DNA from: an uncultured Clostridia bacterium
Lineage (GTDB): Bacteria > Bacillota > Clostridia > Christensenellales > Borkfalkiaceae
Length of the DNA: 26,307 nucleotides
Assembly: GCA_934249215.1 (NCBI GenBank)
Contig: CAKQKN010000099.1
Span: 1 to 26,307 of the forward strand
Direction: 5' to 3'
The notes beneath the pieces are model-generated. The model saw nothing but the letters and a program-made list of their open reading frames with translations, ran no database searches and had not been told where the DNA came from. Within the stretch, counting starts at the first letter, position 1, and every line of letters starts with the position of its first letter. The position numbers were made by a program, and so were the translations under genes. Below are positions 11,001-16,389 of the stretch, in pieces.

Positions 11001-12056
11001 GCGAACGCCGCTGTTCAAAGTTGCCTGTTCAATGAAATTATCGATACCTTCGAAATTTTCGACGGTATAAGTGAGCCATTTTCCGCCGTCAAGTCCTTTC
11101 CAGAACGGCGAAGAGTCGTTTTCGTCAACCGAGCAGTCGTAAACGTCCGCGCCTTTCTTTCTTCCGTCCTCATATTCGGCAACGTTGCCGTTTTCGTCGA
11201 GGCGAAGCACGTAAAGGCTGAGCGTTATACGATCGATCTTTTGGTATTTATATTCTTCGGGAAGTCCGGGCAGACGGAAGCGATATTCCGTTTTGTCCGC
11301 GGCGGTTCCGGGCACGTGGAGAACGCCGTTCTTGCCCTCAAACTCTTCGAGCACTTCGGCGTTTTTGCCGTTTATCGAAGAATTAAGACCGAATCCGTTA
11401 TCAAAGTTTTCGAATACCCCGCCCGAAAGCGCGTTTCTCACTTCTATCGTCGCTTCCTTGCTCGCGGTGTTGCCCGCTTTGTCGGTTGCGGAAACTTTCA
11501 AAGTGTAAAAACCTTCCGCCGCGGGCGTGAACCCGCCGTTTTCGACCTTCATTTCGGTTTCGCCGAAAAGCACTTTGATCGTCACTTGGGGATCGGCGCC
11601 CGAATCGTCCGTAACGGTGATCTGCGGCAGTTTATAAAACTCGTTCGGTCTTGCGACCTTGACCGAGCCGATGAAAATTTCGGGCGCGGTCGCGTCGTTT
11701 ACCTTGACGGTAATCTTTCTGCTCACCGTTTTGCTTCCGACCTTGACGGAAAGCGTTATGACGTAGCCGTTTACGTCCTCGATATCAAAAGTCCCGGCAA
11801 TGACCGAAACTTTTTCGTTCTTGGAATCGCGAACGTCGATTTCGCAGGTGTAAACGTTTCCGTCGCTACCCTTAACCTCTGTGGTCGGGATGACGTAGGA
11901 ATCGCCGATATCGACTGTGATCTCGGTGTCCTTCCAGTTTTCGAACGTCACTTCTTCGGGTTTTTTGTCGACGCATGCCACGCACAAACCCATCGAAATA
12001 GCGGTCGTCAGAATGAGAATAAGCGCGATAATCATCCTATTCGTGGTTTTCTTCAT
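5007..12056 (-). CDS. Giant secreted multidomain metallophosphoesterase with seven CBM-like modules
   Basis: This is a 2349-residue exported protein. A signal peptide ends near VACVD (Cys28), a poor but possible lipobox. Next come two Ig-like domains (about 35-208), then CBM-like modules at 209-374, 541-681 and 848-986, each preceded by Ig-like pairs. A LamG domain (about 998-1183) and a calcineurin-like phosphoesterase (about 1222-1495) follow. An Ig domain, a module at 1590-1731, two Ig domains and three more modules (1906-2053, 2056-2201, 2203-2349) end the protein. Phosphoesterase metal ligands expected by motif are Asp1228 and Gln1230 (GDTQ), Asp1264, Asn1306-His1307 (GNHD), His1382 and His1417. 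The modules share an EWLxEFEGKxGVLKV signature and most end in YIDEI. No LPXTG, SLH or dockerin is seen. The ATG at 12056 has AAGGAGGT five bases upstream; the 40 codons before it are MITE-derived. The likely role is surface binding and dephosphorylation of a glycan. Confidence 0.88.
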   Translation of the reverse strand: MKKTTNRMIIALILILTTAISMGLCVACVDKKPEEVTFENWKDTEITVDIGDSYVIPTTEVKGSDGNVYTCEIDVRDSKNEKVSVIAGTFDIEDVNGYVITLSVKVGSKTVSRKITVKVNDATAPEIFIGSVKVARPNEFYKLPQITVTDDSGADPQVTIKVLFGETEMKVENGGFTPAAEGFYTLKVSATDKAGNTASKEATIEVRNALSGGVFENFDNGFGLNSSINGKNAEVLEEFEGKNGVLHVPGTAADKTEYRFRLPGLPEEYKYQKIDRITLSLYVLRLDENGNVAEYEDGRKKGADVYDCSVDENDSSPFWKGLDGGKWLTYTVENFEGIDNFIEQATLNSGVRLFWTWTKYVELYVDEITYHAVPENEIALSASEAYAGEEVTATFENDELTYTLEVTAPDGSAVEVTDGKFVASVRGEYVVKVSVIAPEYLACEKTAIVTCSDKYVRAELPTYAETGDEITVPAGEYYDPLEEKTIDADVTVTVGRGETEIALEGGKFVPDEVGLYVVKYVATAKNDPTDTRTTEFTIVVGNSALDDKQLENFDCPESTGSFVGGAASGEWLPEYGGKFGVLKITQKSADEFKFKTRLDKASIEKLNIEFVEITLCADKSGWAGCYHTEDLMFNVTTNWKTLRIDATKYNGLMDKLFGSGEHLFWVWDSNVLYIDEIRFVTRPTVTAEAPESVNEGESVTVTATEKDDLPVTITVTDPEGKEVAFADGKFVADKAGTYTIKVVSEDAASGTKTEKTLTVMCVGYRVEAAIEEYVEIGSLLTLDGGKLVGSDGKEIAANIVLTVRYGNETIELTNNAFTPAKTGYYDVKYEATSTDGTIVRTRSARIFAGTSVLGENVIESFDYPASRSQCTNEVAEWLPEYNGRYGVLKITQNDTFGYYFKTRLTEAQLACIDWDVVEISLCSSKKRWICYLGTELNIQSTSDWMTISLPKADFTDLIAKWGEGAAYQLFWAWDTGDMYIDEIRFASYSEEETIVPEEKADANNGVAFDKSGNTYETATALDRMPVTVEAWVYVPSTVNASSVMFGNYSGRNRNPYMVAGITANGAPYIRVCDGNDRSYESVFDTVDVRGDKFVHLAFVLDGEQKRAILYVNGGVKQIVTGVGTFDVAPDDVFVVGGDLRGGNHSCFLGKIAGISFFDEIRTQSQIRADIIEVKKSDSLIASYDLDGAAEKTRITDLAGNIDMLVKETWLDDIDHVAEYDYSFAVIGDTQSLIYKNPQHMKDIYEWIAANRTNKKIKYAFGLGDITEFLYQSQNTGTDNREKQWGVAKAAISKLDGIVPYTLVRGNHDDSRLFNSTFNNSAYKQNLGGTRNGKIEDSYSIFYVGNTKYMVVTLDYNPSSESLEWAGGIIAANPDCRVIITTHSYLDYNGKLTTDGGEKVWNELASKYKNVVLVLSGHVQHDFIVTRKDKGVNGNTVTSVMINPQDVDLNGATGLVAMFYFDKNGKDISIEYYSTVKNKYFKARNQIKIDIDDSMVETPSAFDLLPSVYVGEVALGETGRRYMLPRVTAYSFEGIAINPSIKLYFGEEEIGLDGENAFVPTERGEYRMVITVDDGAGNVRTLEKTIRVRNPIAAGMIEDYDDEYSIDNAGNCDAEWLESFEGKTGVLHIKANDSDRSYYALRLFNDLTKFPVQPFDSIILRVYIATEAGSGSFYDTTTEKYTGISKNKWCEFTVRQFMDWQFFVQNASTDGGAILFNVWTKGIDIYIDEISFSASMTASVTTEKTEYAKGETITVTTESSYAGAKIETITVTAPDGTSFTVDGNSFVADLEGKYTIVYKVVCAADESYEATASVTVTVADNYFEYGSHEKNVAAGDEIIVPSATLIDFKTGQSIDGAEITYKVFFGGKEITVTDGKFTAAARGYYDIVYTAVLDGSIVRVETLSVGAKGKTVDFMDSELSGAVLKTAGNAFEEEFEGVRGVLNAKFDNTSYTHIYVNFGLTAEQLAAIDRDLVELRVFVKGTSSSGKFQTYYAGSWREWYQLNTWVTVKLAKSVLTDEYFTADVLGGSAELVQFQNATVTNVYFEFVDVRKTYVSTDGTERTIGFDNETDAAYGKSTTSEWLAEFEGAKGVLKATYTDTWAGLRINYNAAVADIDSKTYDTIVLRVFFEASATPNKDGQVQLLLPYTSSSWGAWYNVGEWVEIELDKEKIGTNLANMLKGEFRTFGTTNATITAVYVDYIEFVDSNGFDTPNSVANVKSGSNVAEWLAEFEGKKGVAKVTYGDTYDGLFLACKNTYGLTADTFTAIEFCIYIEKDGTSVGTGSLYNSNNKIADGLKAGWNVVTMTKEDLTADETWDKTDFFGTFTTAGAMIFWCWDRAGYNMYIDYVKII

Positions 12057-12076
12057 AGTTACCTCCTTATCTTTTA
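12057..12076 (-). promoter_or_regulatory. Strong ribosome site that decides the giant-gene start
   Basis: AAGGAGGT lies five bases before the ATG at 12056 and immediately outside the MITE-like element. The frame stays open upstream to 12176, but that extension translates the mobile-element sequence and has no hydrophobic signal, whereas starting at 12056 gives a normal signal peptide. Confidence 0.85.
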
Positions 12077-12078
12077 TA

Positions 12079-12302
12079 GGGCTCCCATTTCTTATCGCTA
12101 AATACCGAAAAGGCGTCTTTTTTGTCCTTTTCCGCGCGCGTTCGGGTGCAGTACATCCAGTACAGCCCTCCCTCACGCTCGCAAAAAAACATCTAAAAAT
12201 CCATCCTTTTCGGTGCTATGCATTTTTGCGGTAAAAAGATTTTTATGTGATAAAAATCGGTTTACTTCCGCAAAAATAATTAGCGATGACGAATGGAATC
12301 CC
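12079..12302. mobile_element. MITE-like element, copy A (224 bp, TA-flanked)
   Basis: Ends are GGGCTCCCATTT on the left and, read inward from the right, GGGATTCCATTC. The inverted ends match at about 20 of 26 positions, through ATCGCTAA and TTA or ATA. TA flanks both sides (12077-12078 and 12303-12304), as expected for IS630/Tc1-mariner-type insertion. It has no transposase. Internal blocks ACCGAAAAGGCG (12104-12115), CATCTAAAAAT (12190-12200) and GCATTTTTGCGG (12220-12231) recur in copy B at 16060-16349 in the same order on the opposite strand. It lacks about 66 bp present in copy B. It fills most of the gap between the two-domain lipoprotein gene and the giant gene. Confidence 0.8.
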
Positions 12303-12307
12303 TATGA

Positions 12308-12336
12308 ATTCAATTTGAATGATTCGTATAATACGA
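12308..12336. repeat. Two adjacent perfect AT-rich palindromes
   Basis: ATTCAATTTGAAT (12308-12320) and TCGTATAATACGA (12324-12336) stand side by side between the stop of the gene at 12339-13535 and MITE copy A. Each has six-base arms around one centre base. They could be protein-binding sites or weak RNA hairpins at the end of the upstream transcript. They lack the GC-rich stem of a good terminator. Confidence 0.4.
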
Positions 12337-12338
12337 TT

Positions 12339-13535
12339 TTATCTTTTTTCGATCCGAACGTTATCGATGATTATTTCGATCGGATCGCCGACGAATTCCG
12401 CCCAGGCAAGTCTGAAAAACCCGGGGTGCGAAACCTTGTAAGGGTCGATTTCGGAAAGTCTTACCGAAAGCGTAGACCACTGCCCTTCGACGACGTTTTT
12501 CGACCACTTGTTGTCGCAGCTCGAATATCCGCTGTCGAAAAATTCGGGATAAACGTTCATGCTTCCGCCGCTCACGCCGTAAAAATCCATACACAGATAA
12601 TAATCGGCGTATTCCTCTTCCTTAAGCGAAGTCATTTCGCATCTTGTCATGACCGTTTCGGGAATAACCAGTCTGTTCCAAATCCAGTAAGAAGTGCCGC
12701 CCGCGGGGAAAGTGACTTTAAGCCCTTTCTGCCCGCCGCTTTGCGCCGCAATCCCGAGCGACGACAGTTTCACTATCTCGATCTGCGGTTCGCACGCAAG
12801 GTTTTCGCAATCTACCGAAACGGTATACCTCTGCCAGCTTTTTTCAAACGAAAGAATTTCTCCGTTGCCGAGTTCGATTGCGGGTGCAGCCTCGCCTTTC
12901 TGATCGCCGTAACGCAGATACAGATTATCCATATAAACGACGGGCGCGTCCTCTATCTCGCGCGAACCGACTCTGTCGAAAGAAAAATAAACTCCCTCGA
13001 CCGCGGTAACGTCGTAAAGAATGCCGAGCACGCTCGTATCGACGGTGTAAGCAACGGTATTTTTTCCCGGTTTAAGAGCAATCTTTTCGGGCTTATTACA
13101 CTTCGTAATAAGGTCGGTGTTCTTCACTTCGGTAACGAGTCCCATCGTCAGCGAAAGGTCGTGCGATTCGACGTTATAAAAGTCAACTTCGATCTTTTTA
13201 AGATAGGTGACGTCCGAATAATCGAAGCCGAACGCCTGCGATTTAAACGGATAGTAACAGGTCGGAATCGCCGTGGATATATATCCGCCGAGCGGCTGAA
13301 GTTTAGCCGATTTGCCGCTCGTCGCGAACTCGGAGTTTTCGTTTATGTTTATCGCGCCGAACTTGTCGAGAACGCGCATCAGCTGAAAACCCTCCGAATA
13401 AGAGTCGAACGAAGCGAGAAGGACGTCCGTCGGACGGACGAAGCCGCCCGACGAGTTGTCTTTATTTTCTTTTTTGCACGACGCGGCAAAAAGCATCGCC
13501 GCGCAAAGGCTTAAACAAATTAACTTTTTCAACAT
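12339..13535 (-). CDS. Predicted two-domain surface lipoprotein, CBM-like
   Basis: An exported 398-residue protein that I do not recognise as a named family. The N-terminus has a short basic and hydrophobic signal with AASC at 17-20, so Cys20 is probably lipidated; a Lys/Glu/Asp/Ser-rich linker follows. Two beta-rich regions come next, about 38-215 and 220-398. Each begins with a segment like LLASFDS or ILSFEKS and ends in a strand like VVYMDNLYLRYG or EIIIDNVRIEKR. That layout is typical of jelly-roll carbohydrate-binding modules and resembles the modules of the giant protein without sharing their EWL signature. No catalytic motif is visible. The gene starts 13 bases after the GH123-like gene and has AAGGGGG as ribosome site, so it is in that operon. 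A glycan-binding partner of the GH123-like enzyme is the simplest reading. Confidence 0.82.
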   Translation of the reverse strand: MLKKLICLSLCAAMLFAASCKKENKDNSSGGFVRPTDVLLASFDSYSEGFQLMRVLDKFGAININENSEFATSGKSAKLQPLGGYISTAIPTCYYPFKSQAFGFDYSDVTYLKKIEVDFYNVESHDLSLTMGLVTEVKNTDLITKCNKPEKIALKPGKNTVAYTVDTSVLGILYDVTAVEGVYFSFDRVGSREIEDAPVVYMDNLYLRYGDQKGEAAPAIELGNGEILSFEKSWQRYTVSVDCENLACEPQIEIVKLSSLGIAAQSGGQKGLKVTFPAGGTSYWIWNRLVIPETVMTRCEMTSLKEEEYADYYLCMDFYGVSGGSMNVYPEFFDSGYSSCDNKWSKNVVEGQWSTLSVRLSEIDPYKVSHPGFFRLAWAEFVGDPIEIIIDNVRIEKR

Positions 13536-13548
13536 CGTTTTCGCCCCC

Positions 13549-16020
13549 TTACTTGTCGTAAATTATGAAGTCTTTAAAATAGACCGTTCTCGCGGGAGTA
13601 AGTCTGCCCTCTTCGGGACCGACTTCGCCGAAAGTGAACACGAGATATTTGATCTTGCGCCCGTTCTCCGAACCCATCCCCGAAAGGTTGAGTTCGATTT
13701 CGTTATAGCCGTTCTTGAGAGTCGCGCTTCCGATCTCCGTACCCGTCGACTTGTTTTCGATATATACCGCCACCGACACGGGCAGTTCTTCCGTAAGCCC
13801 CGTCATAAAGAATCTTACGACAACGCGCTTGGGCGAATCGGCGATCGAAGTAAGGAAGTCCGCCGTAAACTTAATCGACTGGCTATACTCGAACACTTCG
13901 CCGACCGCAAGCTTAAGAAGGCTCGAGTCCGCGCCGACGGTCGCCCCGTCCACGACTTCGCCCTTGACTTCCGCGTTGAGTTTTGCAAATCCCGAAAGGA
14001 GTTTGTCCGCGCCGTAAACGGAAACTTTTCCGCCGAGCGGCAACACGAACGAGTAAGACTTGCCGTCTTTTTCCACTCTCACGTCGAGATTGTTGACCGA
14101 TTCGGAAAGGGTGGTTTCGACGGTGTAAATTCTTCTGCCGTTTTCGGTCGCGTAATTCGTTACCTTTTTGCCGCCGGAATACAGATCGTATCCGTTATCC
14201 GCCGTCGTTATCGTCGCGCCGTACTTATTAAAATCGGTCTGCTTCACGTCGGTGATTCTGACGTCCGCGTCGGAGTTCGTTATAAGCGGAATGCTGTAAA
14301 GCATCTTGCGCGCGCTTGCGAACGACGCGTTTGTCGCCGAAACGGTCGTGTCGCTGTAAAGATCGCTTCTCATCATCTTTATAAGCGACGAAACGTCCGA
14401 GGCGTCCTCCGCGTATTTTTCCTTCAGCGCGTAAAGTATTTCATATTCTTCAAGCCCGTCCCTGATCGCTTCCAGTCGAAGCGAGCCTATCGGCCCGTCG
14501 ATTCCGTATTTCTTCCCGGGATAGAACAGATATCCGTCGCCGTTGACTTGCGGAAATCTCGAAGCGTTTCCTTCGTAAAAGTCCTCGATATTGACGTATT
14601 TGGAGCCGTCGTATTCGGCGTATACGTCCGTTGCCCAGAACAGAACGCCTTTGACGTCGTATTCGGCTTGCATCCAGCCCATGCTGCGCGCGCTTAAGAG
14701 CGTATCCTCGGTATGATACGTGGGATAAGGCGCACGCGGCGAAATGCAGGTGTACCACCATCTTTCGTAATCTTCGGCGTAAACCGCGCGTTCGGCTTCC
14801 GTATCGCAATAATCCACTTGCGGACACCACACGTCGACATGCTCGGCATATTTTTCTTCATACTTGCCCGTTACCGCGCCGACGATATGCTCTGCGGAAT
14901 AAGCGAGTTTTTCGCGGAGCGTCTTTTCGATGCTCGTGTCCGCCGCGATTTCTTCGGCGATCGCTTTCTTGGTTTCTCTGAACAACCTCGTCATCACCTT
15001 GGTCTTTTCGAAGGTATTGTTGAGTTGCGGTTCGTCCACCAGATGGCAACCGAGTTTTGCGATATAATCGGTGTTGTCGCGAACGCTCGCTTCGACGAAC
15101 TTGCGAAGAATTTTTTTCATCGATTCGGTGTTGAACGCGTTCTGCCCGTCAACCACTTTGCCGTCGAACGGCAGCGAAACGTGCGTGCATTTGGGGTTCT
15201 TCATAAACCGAACGGCTTTTTCGACGAAATACGCGACACCCTCGTCGTCAAACGATCTTTCGAGAACGACCGTCGACGGGCAGATTCTGTATTCCAGACC
15301 CGCTTCGATATACTTTTCGAGCATCGCTTGCGTGGAGTCGAGTTCGCCCAGTCTGTATTGCCATTCGTGAATGAACAGCGAGCGCGAGTGGCTTTCCTCG
15401 GAAATCGTGAAATCCTTGACTTCGAGCCGAACGGGAATTTCCTTTTTCGTGCCGTCGTACTTAAGCGTGAACTTACCTTCGTAAACGCCCGCGGGCTGAT
15501 CGAGCCCGACGTTGAACCGAACGTATATTCCTTGGTTCTCGCCTTTTTTGACGGTGTTTTCGCCCGCTTTCACGATCGCGTCCATCGGAACGAGCGCATC
15601 GGGATACCACCCCGCTTTCGCTCCGCCCGCAACGTCGTAAACCTTGGTTACATGGACGTATTTTTCATAAAACACTTCGATGTTCGCCTTTTCGAACGTG
15701 TCGTTTCCGCTCTTCAATTCTTGCGTTTCGAACGTAACGCTTCCGATATTCTTGTCGGGCGACAGAATGATCTGACTGCCCTCGTATTCGCCCTTTGCGG
15801 CGTATACGTCGATTTCGGGAGCGAATTTCACGGACTCATATCCGTCCGAAACGTCGCGCATGATCTTTTCCGTCGCATAGGTTGCCCACACTTCGGAATT
15901 ACCCGCGGCCAAAACGCCCGCCGCTCCGTTTTTCGCGATTCCGTAAGCGGCAAAGCCCGTTCCCAAGCCGATTGCAACGCCCGCGACTGCTGCCGCAAGC
16001 CTCGTTAATCTTTTCTTCAT
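13549..16020 (-). CDS. Secreted GH123/DUF4091-type glycosidase (possible N-acetyl-beta-galactosaminidase)
   Basis: An exported protein of 823 residues. The signal peptide covers about 1-39 with a likely cut after VLAA. An N-terminal beta-sandwich (about 45-205) is followed by a barrel containing LGCHLVDEPQ. Its Asp329-Glu330 pair fits the Asp-Glu pair used by GH123 enzymes for substrate-assisted hydrolysis of N-acetylhexosaminides. The segment GPIGSLRLEAIRDGLEEYEIL (from about 520) is the hallmark of DUF4091, the region that follows the GH123 barrel. A further beta-rich C-terminal region (about 590-823) looks like a binding module. AGGAGG stands four bases before the ATG, and MITE copy B begins 40 bases upstream. 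Known GH123 members remove beta-linked GalNAc, but many DUF4091 proteins are uncharacterised, so family is more certain than substrate. Confidence 0.83.
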   Translation of the reverse strand: MKKRLTRLAAAVAGVAIGLGTGFAAYGIAKNGAAGVLAAGNSEVWATYATEKIMRDVSDGYESVKFAPEIDVYAAKGEYEGSQIILSPDKNIGSVTFETQELKSGNDTFEKANIEVFYEKYVHVTKVYDVAGGAKAGWYPDALVPMDAIVKAGENTVKKGENQGIYVRFNVGLDQPAGVYEGKFTLKYDGTKKEIPVRLEVKDFTISEESHSRSLFIHEWQYRLGELDSTQAMLEKYIEAGLEYRICPSTVVLERSFDDEGVAYFVEKAVRFMKNPKCTHVSLPFDGKVVDGQNAFNTESMKKILRKFVEASVRDNTDYIAKLGCHLVDEPQLNNTFEKTKVMTRLFRETKKAIAEEIAADTSIEKTLREKLAYSAEHIVGAVTGKYEEKYAEHVDVWCPQVDYCDTEAERAVYAEDYERWWYTCISPRAPYPTYHTEDTLLSARSMGWMQAEYDVKGVLFWATDVYAEYDGSKYVNIEDFYEGNASRFPQVNGDGYLFYPGKKYGIDGPIGSLRLEAIRDGLEEYEILYALKEKYAEDASDVSSLIKMMRSDLYSDTTVSATNASFASARKMLYSIPLITNSDADVRITDVKQTDFNKYGATITTADNGYDLYSGGKKVTNYATENGRRIYTVETTLSESVNNLDVRVEKDGKSYSFVLPLGGKVSVYGADKLLSGFAKLNAEVKGEVVDGATVGADSSLLKLAVGEVFEYSQSIKFTADFLTSIADSPKRVVVRFFMTGLTEELPVSVAVYIENKSTGTEIGSATLKNGYNEIELNLSGMGSENGRKIKYLVFTFGEVGPEEGRLTPARTVYFKDFIIYDK

Positions 16021-16059
16021 TTTTCCTCCTGTAAATAATAATCGATTGAGTTCGTTTTA

Positions 16060-16349
16060 GGGATTCCAATCATTATCACTAACTATTTTTGCGGGAACAA
16101 ATCGGTTTTTGCAGTGTTAAACTCCCATCAACGTACGGTGAGTACGATTTCGGTCGTTTGCCTTGCAAAAACCGTACCGCAAGACGGCGATTTCTTCGCC
16201 GCAAAAATGCGTTGCACCGAAAAGAGCGCATTTTTAGATGATTTTTCGTGAGCGCGAGGCGGCCGTACTCGACGTACAGCAATCGAGCGGTCACGGAAAA
16301 GGGCTAAAAAGTCGCCTTTTCGGTAATTAGTGATGACGAATGGAATCCC
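16060..16349. mobile_element. MITE-like element, copy B (290 bp, TA-flanked)
   Basis: Ends are GGGATTCCAATCATTATCAC on the left and, read inward from the right, GGGATTCCATTCGTCATCAC, flanked by TA at 16058-16059 and 16350-16351. The inverted ends match over about 27 bp with few differences. Internal blocks at 16199-16210, 16230-16240 and 16313-16324 are the reverse complements of blocks in copy A, so the two copies lie in opposite orientation. No transposase is encoded. It occupies nearly all of the 369-base gap between the solute-binding protein gene and the GH123-like gene; the remaining flanks hold only the ribosome site of the latter and no clear promoter or terminator. Confidence 0.83.
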
Positions 16350-16389
16350 TATCGTTATTTTTTTGCGGCAACAGATCGGTCAGACTCCG

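Noticed and set aside
12057..12176. An extended N-terminus of the giant protein
   Set aside because: The 40 extra codons translate MITE sequence, lack a ribosome site, and would bury the signal peptide.
16079..16294. A 71-residue small protein on the minus strand
   Set aside because: It lies wholly within MITE copy B, has no good ribosome site, and its similarity to copy A follows from the repeated DNA.
12079..16349. The paired repeats as a CRISPR array or riboswitches
   Set aside because: There are only two copies, 4 kb apart and in opposite orientation, with TA borders and inverted ends, which fits a MITE and not an array or a ligand-binding leader.
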